64,000 nt of DNA from PALSA-505 sp036502085 (GTDB lineage Bacteria > Actinomycetota > Actinomycetes > Streptosporangiales > Streptosporangiaceae): NCBI GenBank assembly GCA_036502085.1, contig DASXZD010000099.1:3733-67732 (forward strand), in the 5' to 3' direction. The position numbers and the translations under genes were made by a program. The notes under the pieces were generated by a model. The model did no database searches and had not been told where the DNA came from. It was given only the letters and a program-made list of their open reading frames with translations. Positions 26,770 through 34,582 of this stretch are shown here, piece after piece; positions within the stretch are counted from its first letter, which is position 1, and the number at the start of each line of letters is the position of its first letter.

Positions 26770-27981
26770 GTGGCAGAACTTCGCGAGGCCGACCGCTACC
26801 GGTACGACGCGGCGACGAGCAACCTGGAGGCCCCGTTCGCCATCGTGGATCTGACCGCGCTGCGCGCCAACGCCGCGGACATGACCCGCCGGGCCGCCGG
26901 CAAGCCGATCAGGCTGGCCAGCAAGTCGGTCCGCTGCCGGGCGCTGATCGAGCAGACGCTGCGCGCCAACGGCTTCCGCGGCATCCTGGCCTTCACCCTG
27001 CGCGAAGCCATCTGGCTCGCCCGCAGCGGCAGCGCCGACGACATCGTGGTGGCCTACCCCACCGCCGACCGCACCGCGCTGTCCGAGCTGGCCGGCACGG
27101 AGTCACTGGCCGCCGCGATCACGGTCATGGTCGACTGCCCGGCGCACCTGGACATGATCGAGAAGGCCGCCGCGGCCGCCGGCGGCGGGGGGCGGGTCCG
27201 GGTGTGCATCGACATCGACGCCGGCTATGTCGGCCTGGGCGGGCTGCTGCGGGCCGGCGCGCGCCGCTCGCCCGTCCGGACGCCGGGACAGGCCGCGGGG
27301 CTGGCCCGCGACATCGCGGGACGGCCGGGGCTGCGGCTCGCCGGGCTGCTGGCCTACGAGGGGCAGATCGCCGGGGTCGGTGACCGGCCGCCCGGGCGGC
27401 CGCTGCGCGCGGCGGCCATCCGGTACATGCAGCGCAAGTCCGCCGCCGAGCTGGCTGGCCGCCGGGCCGCGATCGTGGCCGCGGTGCGCGCGGTCGCGGA
27501 CCTGGAGTTCGTCAACGGCGGCGGCACCGGGTCGGTCGCGGCGACCGCTGCCGAGCCCGCGGTAACCGAGATCGGTGCCGGCTCTGGGCTCTTTCACCCG
27601 CTGCTCTTCGACAGCTACGGCTCCTTCTCGGGACGGCCGGCCGCGCTGTACGCGGTGCCGGTGGTGCGCAGGCCGGGGCCCGGCGTGGTGACCGTGCTCA
27701 CCGGCGGCTACCCCGCCTCGGGCCCGGCCGAGCCCAGCAGGCTGCCCCGGCCGGTGCTGCCGGGCGGCCTGAAGCTGGACCGCGAGGAGGGTGCGGGCGA
27801 GGTGCAGACCCCGCTGCTCGGCCCGGCGGCCGACGCGCTGCGAATCGGCGACCGGGTATGGTTCCGGCACGCCAAGGCCGGCGAGCTGTGCGAGCGCTTC
27901 GCCGAGCTGCACCTGATCGACGGCGACAAGGTAGTCGCCACCGTCCCCACCTACCGCGGCGAAGGCCAGACCTTCGGCTGA
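26770..27981 (+). CDS. PLP-dependent amino acid deaminase/aldolase (alanine-racemase N-domain, D-serine-dehydratase-like)
   Basis: A 403-aa fold-type III PLP enzyme. The PLP lysine is in PIRLASKSVRCRALIE; GGTGSVAATAAEPAVTEIGAGSGLFHP is the phosphate-binding and substrate region, and the C-terminus is the D-serine-dehydratase-like barrel. Annotated relatives are D-threonine aldolases and D-serine deaminases. It is the fourth gene of the glycine operon, 48 bp after sdaA, so handling of a beta-hydroxy D-amino acid linked to glycine or serine is plausible. The GTG start has a weak ribosome site. Confidence 0.8.
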   Translation: MAELREADRYRYDAATSNLEAPFAIVDLTALRANAADMTRRAAGKPIRLASKSVRCRALIEQTLRANGFRGILAFTLREAIWLARSGSADDIVVAYPTADRTALSELAGTESLAAAITVMVDCPAHLDMIEKAAAAAGGGGRVRVCIDIDAGYVGLGGLLRAGARRSPVRTPGQAAGLARDIAGRPGLRLAGLLAYEGQIAGVGDRPPGRPLRAAAIRYMQRKSAAELAGRRAAIVAAVRAVADLEFVNGGGTGSVAATAAEPAVTEIGAGSGLFHPLLFDSYGSFSGRPAALYAVPVVRRPGPGVVTVLTGGYPASGPAEPSRLPRPVLPGGLKLDREEGAGEVQTPLLGPAADALRIGDRVWFRHAKAGELCERFAELHLIDGDKVVATVPTYRGEGQTFG

Positions 27982-28058
27982 TCATGAAGAAGGGGAAGGA
28001 TCCTGGTCGCCATGGCGACCAAAATGCTGCCCGTTGAGGCGAGGGGAGGGTCGCGTTC

Positions 28059-28367
28059 GTGGAGATTGACGAGGTGGCCAGGCGCGCCGAAGCGCTGGCG
28101 GGCGTGCGCCGCACGGCGGCGGACGGGCTGGCGCAGTGGCGGTACCACGGCAGGCTGGTCGCCCGCCAGCTAGACGACACGCATGTGGTGATCCGCGCCG
28201 ATTTCGACTACCGGGACTCGCTGCTGCGGCAGTTTCCCGGAACCTTCAGCGTCCCGTCCCGGTTCGTCAAGCACATGATGGTGGTCGCTGACCTGGCAGA
28301 AGGCGACGCCGACGCGATCGAGGACGCGCTCGAAGCAGCGTGGCAGCTTCAGCGCAGCGCCGACTGA
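28059..28367 (+). CDS. MmcQ/YjbR-like protein
   Basis: A 102-aa protein of the MmcQ/YjbR (CyaY-like fold) family, beginning VEIDEVARRAEALAGVRRTAADGLAQWRYHGRLVARQLDD. The family is often called DNA-binding but the activity is poorly defined. The GTG start lies 77 bp after the PLP enzyme; the intervening DNA holds a 16-bp palindrome (28005-28020). Confidence 0.7.
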   Translation: MEIDEVARRAEALAGVRRTAADGLAQWRYHGRLVARQLDDTHVVIRADFDYRDSLLRQFPGTFSVPSRFVKHMMVVADLAEGDADAIEDALEAAWQLQRSAD

Positions 28368-28372
28368 CCGCG

Positions 28373-28404
28373 AGCCCGCCGCGGGCCGATGGGCGGGGCG
28401 GGCT
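28373..28404. terminator. Hairpin at a convergent junction
   Basis: AGCCCGCC (28373-28380) pairs with GGCGGGCT (28397-28404) between the MmcQ-like gene and the DUF3618 gene. It lacks a T-tract; a bidirectional terminator is plausible. Confidence 0.4.
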
Positions 28405-28422
28405 GATGGCCGGGCGGGCGGG

Positions 28423-28674
28423 TTACTTGCGGCGGCGCCAGAGCAGCACGACCGTGCCGAGCACGAGCACGGCGCCGGCCGCGGCGGCGTAGCGCGTGTC
28501 GATCTTGCTGGCTTGCTCGCGGACCCGTTCCACGGCGCGCCTGGCGTTGTTCGCGGGGCTCACCCGGTCGGCGATGGCGTCGATGGTGCGAGCCAGGTTC
28601 TCGCGGGTGCGCTCCATCTCCGTGACCAGCGTGTCCGGATCCCGCACCTCGAGCGCAGTGTCCGTTTCGGCCAT
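28423..28674 (-). CDS. DUF3618 membrane protein
   Basis: An 83-aa protein with the DUF3618 pattern: DPDTLVTEMERTRENLARTIDAIADRVSP, an amphipathic helix, then one C-terminal TM segment (AAAGAVLVLGTVVLLW) closing with RRRK. Common in actinobacteria, often near phage-holin-like and general stress genes; function unknown. Confidence 0.85.
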   Translation of the reverse strand: MAETDTALEVRDPDTLVTEMERTRENLARTIDAIADRVSPANNARRAVERVREQASKIDTRYAAAAGAVLVLGTVVLLWRRRK

Positions 28675-28871
28675 CGCAAGCGTCCCTTCTCCCCTGAACG
28701 GCTGCCCAGGACATGCACGGCAGCCCGCTGGGTAAGTCTGTCAGTTCCCCCCTCCCCCCGCCAATCCAGGAGCAAGCCGGCCAGCCGCGGTTGGTCCAGC
28801 GGTAGCGGCAGGTCGGGAGAGCGACATTCGGCGAAGCCGACGTCGCACGGACGACCTGCCGCCACCGCCTC

Positions 28872-29876
28872 TCAGCAACCGGACGTGCTGGCCTTGTAGA
28901 TGTACTGCTGCGTACTGCTCAGGTTCTGCGAGCTGATGGCGATCAGCGGCGTGGGGATGCTGGCCGTCACTGGCTTGCCCTCGATCGCGTTCATTGCCTG
29001 CTGCACGCCGTCGGCGCCCTCGATCGCGGGCTCCTGCGCGATGATCAGCTGGGCCACGTTGGACTTGAGCATCTGCACTTCGGCGGGCTCGGCGTCGAAC
29101 GTGACCATCTTGACCCTGCCGGCCTTGCCCGCGTGCTGCAGGCCCGCCGCCGTGCCCTGCGCGGTCACCGTGTTCGCGGTGAAGACGCCGCTCAGGGTCG
29201 GGTGCGCGGTGATGTCGCTCTCGATGAACGTGGTCGCGGCGGTGGTGGTGGCCGCGACGTCGTTCTGCTCGGGGAGCAGCGAGATGCCGGGGTACTTGGC
29301 TGACATCTCCTGCTCGAAGCCCTGCACCCTGGCGTCGGTGGTGGACGTGCCCTTGGCCATGCTGATCACGGCCACCATGCCCTTGCCGCCGAGCAGCTTG
29401 CCGAGGTTGTCCGCGGCCAGCTGGCCGCCCGCGGCGTTGTTGGACGAGATGCGGGACTGGCCGAGCGAGGTGTTGCTCGACGAGGTGTCCACGAAGATGA
29501 GCTTGGTGCCGTTGCTCTGCACCCGCTGCATGTCGGAGTCGAGCTTCTGGGTGTCGGTGGGCGCGACCAGTAGCGCGTTCGGCTTGGTCACCTCGGCGTT
29601 GTCGATGAACGGCTTCTGCTGGGGCACGTCGAAGGCGGCCGGCCCGTTCATCGTGAGCTTGACGCCGAGCTTGGCCGCCTCCTGCTCGGCGCCGCACTCC
29701 ATCGTGACGTAGAACGGGTCGCTCGCGTTGCCGACGGTCAGCTGCATGGTCTTCTTGCCCGAAGACGACGATTTCGAGCCGGAATTCGAGCCCGAGCTGC
29801 TGCATGCGGCCAGCCCCAGCGCGGCTACCGCGATCACGGCCACGCCGGTGAGCTGCGCGGGGAATCTTGGTGACAT
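28872..29876 (-). CDS. Sugar ABC transporter substrate-binding lipoprotein
   Basis: A 334-aa periplasmic-binding-protein-like (Peripla_BP_4, ribose/galactose type) lipoprotein. The signal peptide ends in LGLAAC, followed by a Ser/Gly/Lys-rich tether. The two-lobe domain starts at MQLTVGNASDPFYVTMECGAEQEA and includes VTKPNALLVAPTD and GVFTANTVTAQGTAAGL. It is the last gene of the three-gene importer operon, after permease and ATPase. Sugar identity cannot be read from the sequence. Confidence 0.9.
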   Translation of the reverse strand: MSPRFPAQLTGVAVIAVAALGLAACSSSGSNSGSKSSSSGKKTMQLTVGNASDPFYVTMECGAEQEAAKLGVKLTMNGPAAFDVPQQKPFIDNAEVTKPNALLVAPTDTQKLDSDMQRVQSNGTKLIFVDTSSSNTSLGQSRISSNNAAGGQLAADNLGKLLGGKGMVAVISMAKGTSTTDARVQGFEQEMSAKYPGISLLPEQNDVAATTTAATTFIESDITAHPTLSGVFTANTVTAQGTAAGLQHAGKAGRVKMVTFDAEPAEVQMLKSNVAQLIIAQEPAIEGADGVQQAMNAIEGKPVTASIPTPLIAISSQNLSSTQQYIYKASTSGC

Positions 29877-29918
29877 TCGTTCCTCCTGAATGTTGTGCTG
29901 CTGCGCACTTCTTGTCTT

Positions 29919-30995
29919 TCAGGCGCCTCTGTCTTGCAGCCTGCGGCGGAATTGATCGAGGTAGACGGCGCCGACCAGGACCGCGCCGATGGCCACCTCC
30001 TGCCAGTACTGGTTCAGGCCGATGATCTGCAGGCCGCTGTTGAGCACCTGCGGGATGAAGATGCCGATGAACGTGCCGAGCATCGAGCCGCGGCCGCCGA
30101 ACAGGCTGGCGCCGCCCAGCACCACGCCGGTGATCACGGTGAGGTTGTCGGTCGCGTGTCCGGTGATCGTGGTGCCGTTGTAGAAGGCCAGCGACATCAG
30201 GCCGGCCAGCCCGGACAGCGCCCCGGCGAGCATGTACACCTTGATCAGGTGGCGGTCCACGGCGATGCCCGCGCGGCGGCCCGCCTCCGGGTTCGAGCCG
30301 ATCGCGTAGGTGTACCGGCCGAACCTGGCGTACGCCAGGATCAGGCCGAAGATCAGCGTGACCAGGAAGCTGATCACGATCAGCCAGGAAACCCCGGCCA
30401 CGCTGCCCAGGCCGATCGTGTTGGACAGCGGCTTGGGCGGGGCGCCGAGGTCAGTACCGCCGGTGATCAGGTAGCCGACTCCGAGCGCCGCGCCGAATCC
30501 GCCGAGCGTGGAGATCAGCGGCGGGATCTTGGCCTTGGCCACACCGAAGCCCTGCAGCGCGCCCCAGCCGCCGCCGGCCGCGATGCCCGCCGCCGCGCCG
30601 ATGATGACGGTCAGCCAGCCGCCGGCCGCGGCGCCGTGGGCCTGGTAGTAGTCGTCGGCGACCACGCTGGACAAGATCAGCACCGAGCCGACCGACAGGT
30701 CGATCCCCGCAGTGAGGATCACGAACGTCTGGCCGACCGCCATGACCAGCAGCGGCGAGGCGTTCTCGGCGATCAGCGAGAGGTCGTTGGCGGTCAGGAA
30801 CTGGGTGGGCCGCTTGATCGTGAAGAACGCCATGATGATGATCAGCGCGAAGATCGTCCACGACTCGTTCGTCGTGATCGTCCGGCGCGCGAGCCTGCGG
30901 GCGGTGGCGGCCGCCCCGGCGCGTTCGGTGTTGCCGCCGCTGCCGTCGTCGGGGGCGCCGGGCGGGGCGGCCGCTGGCCGCGTGTCGCGGGTCAC
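29919..30995 (-). CDS. Sugar ABC transporter permease (RbsC-type)
   Basis: A 358-aa membrane protein of the ribose/xylose/fructose permease family (BPD_transp_2), with about 8-10 TM segments. Family signatures are VGQTFVILTAGIDLSVGSVLILSS and TYAIGSNPEAGRRAGIAVDRHLIKVYMLAGALSGLAGL, plus VLGGASLFGGRGSMLGTFIG. It overlaps the ATPase stop by 4 bp and precedes the binding-protein gene by 42 bp. Confidence 0.93.
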   Translation of the reverse strand: MTRDTRPAAAPPGAPDDGSGGNTERAGAAATARRLARRTITTNESWTIFALIIIMAFFTIKRPTQFLTANDLSLIAENASPLLVMAVGQTFVILTAGIDLSVGSVLILSSVVADDYYQAHGAAAGGWLTVIIGAAAGIAAGGGWGALQGFGVAKAKIPPLISTLGGFGAALGVGYLITGGTDLGAPPKPLSNTIGLGSVAGVSWLIVISFLVTLIFGLILAYARFGRYTYAIGSNPEAGRRAGIAVDRHLIKVYMLAGALSGLAGLMSLAFYNGTTITGHATDNLTVITGVVLGGASLFGGRGSMLGTFIGIFIPQVLNSGLQIIGLNQYWQEVAIGAVLVGAVYLDQFRRRLQDRGA

Positions 30996-31924
30996 TGGTC
31001 GCTCCCGTCGCTGTCGCCTGGCGCTTCGCGCGGAGTCGGGGCGGAGCCGCGGCCGGGCGGCACTGTCGGAGCGGAGCCGCGGCCGGGCGGCACTGTCCGG
31101 GCGGAGCCGTCGGCGCTGTCGGCGGGCGCGTCGGCGGGGGGCGGGGTGGAACCGTTCGGGAAATCCGGGGTTGAACTACCTCGCACTTCGAGGGCCCCGG
31201 TCATGGCGCCGACGAGTCCTTCGACGGAGGTTTGCGCGGCGTCGTACCGCGCGACTCTGCGGCCCATCCGCAGCACCTCGACCCGGTCCGCGACGGCCAG
31301 CACTTCCGGCATGTTGTGGCTGATCAGGACCACCGATATGCCGCGGTCGCGGACCCGGCGGATGGTGCCCAGCACGCGCTCGCGCTGCACCACGCCGAGC
31401 GCCGCGGTGGGCTCGTCCATGAAGATCACCCGGCTGGCGTAGAGCACCGCGCGGGCGACCGCGACCGACTGCCGCTGGCCGCCGGACAGCGTGCCGACCG
31501 GCGCGGATACGTCGGGGAGACGGACCCCGAGGTCGCTGAACGCGCGGCTGGCGCGCTCGCGCATCGCGGCGCGGTTCAGCACCCGCAGGAACGGGATCAG
31601 GTAGATCTCGCGGCCGAGGTGCAGGTTCGCCGCGGCGTCCAGGTCGGGGGCCAGCGCGAGGTCCTGGTAGACGGTCTCGATGCCGTGTCCCCTGGCGTCC
31701 AGCGGGCTGGTCAGCCGGACGGGCTGGCCGTCAATGAAGATCTCACCCCGGTCCGGCCTGATCGCGCCGGACAGGGTCTTGACGAGCGTGCTCTTGCCTG
31801 CGCCGTTGTCCCCGATCAGGGCCACGACCTCGCCGGCGTACACGGTGAAGTCCGCACCGTCCAGGGCGAGCACGTGACCGTAGTGCTTGGTCACGCCGCG
31901 CGCCTCCAGCAGTGGTTCCGCCAT
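30992..31924 (-). CDS. Sugar ABC transporter ATP-binding protein (single-domain)
   Basis: A 310-aa ATPase with Walker A GDNGAGKST, signature LSGGQRQ, Walker B VIFMDEPTAA and switch His in LISHNMPEV. It has a single nucleotide-binding domain, unlike the double-domain RbsA/XylG type, which resembles FrcA-type fructose importers. The last ~60 residues are a Pro/Gly/Ser-rich tail with a duplicated PPGRGSAPTV segment. First gene of the operon, divergent from a LacI repressor. Confidence 0.93.
   Translation of the reverse strand: MAEPLLEARGVTKHYGHVLALDGADFTVYAGEVVALIGDNGAGKSTLVKTLSGAIRPDRGEIFIDGQPVRLTSPLDARGHGIETVYQDLALAPDLDAAANLHLGREIYLIPFLRVLNRAAMRERASRAFSDLGVRLPDVSAPVGTLSGGQRQSVAVARAVLYASRVIFMDEPTAALGVVQRERVLGTIRRVRDRGISVVLISHNMPEVLAVADRVEVLRMGRRVARYDAAQTSVEGLVGAMTGALEVRGSSTPDFPNGSTPPPADAPADSADGSARTVPPGRGSAPTVPPGRGSAPTPREAPGDSDGSDQ
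31041..31100 (-). repeat. 30-bp in-frame duplication in the ATPase tail
   Basis: Bases 31041-31070 and 31071-31100 are near-identical 30-mers (both begin GCGGAGCCGCGG). They encode the repeated PPGRGSAPTV segment in the disordered C-terminus. Confidence 0.8.
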
Positions 31925-31978
31925 CCGGCCGGTCCTTCCAGCAGCCTCGGGCCTTCGCGGCCCGGGACGAGGGCTTGT

Positions 31979-31992
31979 TGGTAACGTTCACA
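31979..31992. promoter_or_regulatory. LacI-type operator 1 (transporter side)
   Basis: TGGTAACGTTCACA matches the LacI/GalR family consensus TGNNAACGTTNNCA exactly. It lies just downstream of the transporter -10 element (CATAAT at 31992-31997, minus strand), 55 bp before the ATPase start, where bound repressor would block initiation. Confidence 0.75.
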
Positions 31993-32022
31993 TTATGCTG
32001 CGAGATTCTCGGAGTAAGTCAA
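31992..32022 (-). promoter_or_regulatory. Promoter of the sugar ABC operon
   Basis: On the minus strand, -35 TTGACT (32022-32017) and -10 CATAAT (31997-31992) are separated by 19 bp. The predicted start falls inside operator 1. Confidence 0.5.
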
Positions 32023-32077
32023 CCTGTCTGTCAAGGGGCTGGAGCGAGCCGGAGTCAGCGAGTTCGAGGACAGGACT

Positions 32078-32091
32078 TGATAACGTTCCCA
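32078..32091. promoter_or_regulatory. LacI-type operator 2 (repressor side)
   Basis: TGATAACGTTCCCA also fits TGNNAACGTTNNCA exactly, 99 bp from operator 1. It includes a -10-like TAACGT (32081-32086) and ends 4 bp before the first ATG of the lacI-type gene, so autorepression is likely. Confidence 0.75.
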
Positions 32092-32095
32092 GCGT

Positions 32096-33178
32096 ATGGA
32101 ACGATCCGGCACGATGAGCCGCCCGACCATGCGTGATGTTGCCGCCGCCGCCGACGTGAGCCTGATGACCGTGTCTCGCGTGGTCAACGGCGAGCCCGGC
32201 GTGCTGCCGGAAACCGCCGCGCGGGTGGAGCGGGCGATCAGGCGGCTCGGCTACCAGCGCAACGACATGGCGCGCCAGCTGCGGCGCAAGGAACAGCTCA
32301 CCCAGACCCTCGGGCTGCTGGTGGACGACCTGGCCAACCCGTTCTTCGCGACGCTGGCCAGCGCGGTCGAGGGCGCCGCCCGCCAGCGGCAGTACGTCGT
32401 GCTCATCGGCACCTCGGACGACAACCTGCGACGGGAGCGCGAGGTCATCTCGGCGTTCTGCGCGCGGCGGGTGGACGGGCTGATCATCGTTCCGGCCGCG
32501 GGCAGCCACCGGTTCCTGCGGGCTCAGCTCGCGGTCGGCACCAAGGTGGTGTGCGTGGACCGCCCGGCCGAAGGGCTGGCCGTGGACACCGTGGTGGTCG
32601 ACAACCGGCCCGGCGCGCGCGGCGCCGTGCGGCACCTGCTCGGCCGCGGGCACCGGCGGATCGCCTACCTGGGCGATCGCGAGGACATCTGGACCGTGCA
32701 GGAACGCTACGCCGGGTACGCGGAGGCGCTGGCGCAGGAGGGACTCGAGCCCGACCCCGAGCTGGTCTGCCACGGGCTCCAGACCCGGGCGGCGGCCGCG
32801 GCGGCCGCGGCCGCGCTGACCAGGCTGCCGCGGCCGCCGACCGCGCTGTTCGCCAGCAACGACCTGATGACCATGGGCTCGATCGACGGTCTGCACGGCC
32901 GGGCCGACCGGATCGCGCTCGTCGGCTTCGACGAGTTCGCCCTGGCCGACAAGCTGACCCCGCAGGTTACGGTGGTCGCGCAGGATCCGGCCGCGATCGG
33001 GGCCACCGCCGCCCAGCTATTGTTCTCCCGGATCGACGGCGACACCTCGCCGCCGCGCGAACTGGTGCTCGCCACCCGCCTGGTGGCGCGAGGATCCGGC
33101 GAGATCGCCCCGGCCGGGCAGGCTTCGGGAGGGCGGGTGCCGGGCGGGCGCGCGGCCAGCGGGCGGGCGCGCGGCTAG
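32096..33178 (+). CDS. LacI-family transcriptional repressor
   Basis: A 360-aa regulator. The N-terminal LacI helix-turn-helix reads MRDVAAAADVSLMTVSRVVNGEPGVLPETAARV, with the hinge helix at RNDMARQLRRK. The effector domain (about 65-335) begins TLGLLVDDLANPFFATLASAVE and resembles sugar-binding repressors. The tail is Gly/Arg-rich. Either the ATG at 32096 (probably leaderless) or the one at 32114 could start it. Divergent from the sugar ABC operon, with one matched operator on each side, so it very likely controls that operon and itself. Confidence 0.92.
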   Translation: MERSGTMSRPTMRDVAAAADVSLMTVSRVVNGEPGVLPETAARVERAIRRLGYQRNDMARQLRRKEQLTQTLGLLVDDLANPFFATLASAVEGAARQRQYVVLIGTSDDNLRREREVISAFCARRVDGLIIVPAAGSHRFLRAQLAVGTKVVCVDRPAEGLAVDTVVVDNRPGARGAVRHLLGRGHRRIAYLGDREDIWTVQERYAGYAEALAQEGLEPDPELVCHGLQTRAAAAAAAAALTRLPRPPTALFASNDLMTMGSIDGLHGRADRIALVGFDEFALADKLTPQVTVVAQDPAAIGATAAQLLFSRIDGDTSPPRELVLATRLVARGSGEIAPAGQASGGRVPGGRAASGRARG

Positions 33179-33204
33179 CGGGCGGGCGCGCGGCCAGCGG
33201 GCGG

Positions 33205-33630
33205 TCAGTCGCCGGAGTCCGGCACGTAGTGCCTGCTCCGGTCGGCCGGATCGACCCAGACTCGCATGATCTTCTTGGTGGACGGGTCGCGGAATCGCTC
33301 GGCGGTCGGCACCCAGCCCGGGGCCGGCGTGACGGCCTGCGCGTGCCGCCGCCGCTGGCCGATCGGGGCGCCAGGAACTCCGGTGCTCCCGCTCGCGGGG
33401 TCGCCGAGCGGGGGGAGATCGGTCACGGTGGCGGCGGCTTCGTCGGCGTATTCGGCGGCCAGGACGATGCCGACCCGGCGGCTGAGCTCCTCAAGGTCCA
33501 GCCTGCCCAGGGCGTAATGCTCGCGCAGCAGGCCCGTCAGCCGCTCGCGGTCGGCGTCGCCCAGCAGCGCCCGCGGCATGCCGGGCCGCTGGCCTGGCGT
33601 CGGACCCTGGCTTGGCTCCTGACCCGGCAC
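33205..33630 (-). CDS. DUF1707 domain protein
   Basis: A 141-aa protein. The DUF1707/SHOCT-like segment is LLGDADRERLTGLLREHYALGRLDLEELSRRVGIVLAAEYADEAAATVTDLP. A C-terminal part, RFRDPSTKKIMRVWVDPADRSRHYVPD, follows. No TM helix is evident. Function unknown; DUF1707 is common in actinobacterial regulators and small membrane proteins. Confidence 0.75.
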   Translation of the reverse strand: MPGQEPSQGPTPGQRPGMPRALLGDADRERLTGLLREHYALGRLDLEELSRRVGIVLAAEYADEAAATVTDLPPLGDPASGSTGVPGAPIGQRRRHAQAVTPAPGWVPTAERFRDPSTKKIMRVWVDPADRSRHYVPDSGD

Positions 33631-33639
33631 CCGAACAGC

Positions 33640-33996
33640 CTAGTCTGCGGGCCGGACGATCACCGCGCTACCGTAGGCGACGATCTCGGTGAGCTGCTGG
33701 CCGATCTCCGAGCTGTCGAAGCGCATCGCCACCACAGCGTTGGCGCCGAGCAGCCTGGCGTTCTCTATCAGCCGGTCGACCGCATGCCGGCGGCTGTCCT
33801 CCAGCAACTCGGTGTACTGGCTGACCTCACCCTGCCGCAGCGTCTTGAAGGCGGCGCCCACCGACTTGGCGAAGCCCATGCTGCGCACGACCAGGCCGAA
33901 CGCCAGGCCCAGGTCCTTCTCTATGACCATGCCCTGCAGCGCTAGCCCGGTGGTGACGGGGAGGCTGCCGGCTGATTCTTGAGCGGTATTCGACAT
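33640..33996 (-). CDS. YbjQ/UPF0145 heavy-metal-binding-domain-like protein
   Basis: A 118-aa protein from ATG 33996. The UPF0145 core reads VTTGLALQGMVIEKDLGLAFGLVVRSM, then SRRHAVDRLIENARLLGANAVVAMRFDSSEI and EIVAYGSAVIV. YbjQ proteins are pentameric; their function is not established despite the metal-binding name. The longer frame to a TTG at 34032 is unlikely. Confidence 0.8.
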   Translation of the reverse strand: MSNTAQESAGSLPVTTGLALQGMVIEKDLGLAFGLVVRSMGFAKSVGAAFKTLRQGEVSQYTELLEDSRRHAVDRLIENARLLGANAVVAMRFDSSEIGQQLTEIVAYGSAVIVRPAD

Positions 33997-34047
33997 GCAA
34001 GGCAGTAGACCGAGCGCTCGGCCCGGTGTCAACTCGACACGGGCGGG

Positions 34048-34437
34048 TCACAGTGCCTTGCCGATGTCGAACTCGTTGCCTTCCGGGTCCGTCATGAGCG
34101 TCCACGTGTATCCGTACTCGTCCCTGTCCGCCACTCGAGTCGCGCCGAGTTCAACCAGACGAGCGATTTCGGCCTCAAGGTCTGGCGCGATGAGGTCCAG
34201 ATGCACCCGGTTCTTGGACATCTTCGGCTCGGGCACCTTGGCGAATATCCAGGTGGGCTCGTCCTTGCGCTCCACCGCCGTCCACCCCTGGCTGTTACGG
34301 CGACCGGCGAAGCCGATACTGGCGAACTCACTGGTCGCGCCCGGGTCGAGCGGGCGATCGACGGCTGCCGACCAGAAGCGTGCGACGACAAGGGCATCGG
34401 AACAATCGAAGGTGACACAGGCGATCGTCACGGTCAT
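34048..34437 (-). CDS. VOC/glyoxalase-fold protein
   Basis: A 129-aa vicinal-oxygen-chelate protein starting at ATG 34437 (MTVTIACVTFDCSDALVVARFWSAAVDRP). The second half carries RVHLDLIAPDLEAEIARLVELGATRVADRDEYGYTWTLMTDPEGNEFDI, the usual glyoxalase-like pattern with an H and an E as potential metal ligands. The longer frame runs into the tRNA and is spurious. Substrate unknown. Confidence 0.8.
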   Translation of the reverse strand: MTVTIACVTFDCSDALVVARFWSAAVDRPLDPGATSEFASIGFAGRRNSQGWTAVERKDEPTWIFAKVPEPKMSKNRVHLDLIAPDLEAEIARLVELGATRVADRDEYGYTWTLMTDPEGNEFDIGKAL

Positions 34438-34504
34438 CCGGGGCGCTCCATGAAGAGATGATCGACAGCGTCCTGGCCAGGTATTTCGTGGGCCGGTGGT
34501 GTCG

Positions 34505-34577
34505 TGGGGCCGGTGGGATTCGAACCCACACTTGCAGAATCCTAAGTCCTGTGCCTCTGCCATTGGGCTACGGCCCC
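34505..34577 (-). tRNA. tRNA with anticodon UAG (Leu), class-I shape
   Basis: The minus strand folds as a 73-nt cloverleaf. Acceptor GGGGCCG pairs with CGGCCCC; the D arm is GCC/GGC; the anticodon arm is CAGGA-CTTAGGA-TTCTG; the variable region is CAAGT; the T arm is GTGGG-TTCGAAT-CCCAC, and the discriminator is A. The anticodon TAG is at 34542-34544 and reads CUA (Leu). The variable region has only 5 nt, whereas bacterial tRNA-Leu normally has a long class II arm. No CCA is encoded. The neighbours are bcp and the VOC gene, on the same strand. Confidence 0.85.
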
Positions 34578-34582
34578 GGAAA

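Noticed and set aside
28005..28020. Perfect 16-bp palindrome GGTCGCCATGGCGACC
   Set aside because: It has no loop and no T-tract, so it is not a credible terminator. A regulator site is possible but nothing links it to a known family.
29895..31442. 515-aa plus-strand frame over the sugar permease
   Set aside because: Antisense to clear ABC transporter genes; Asp/Arg/Gln-rich with no motifs.
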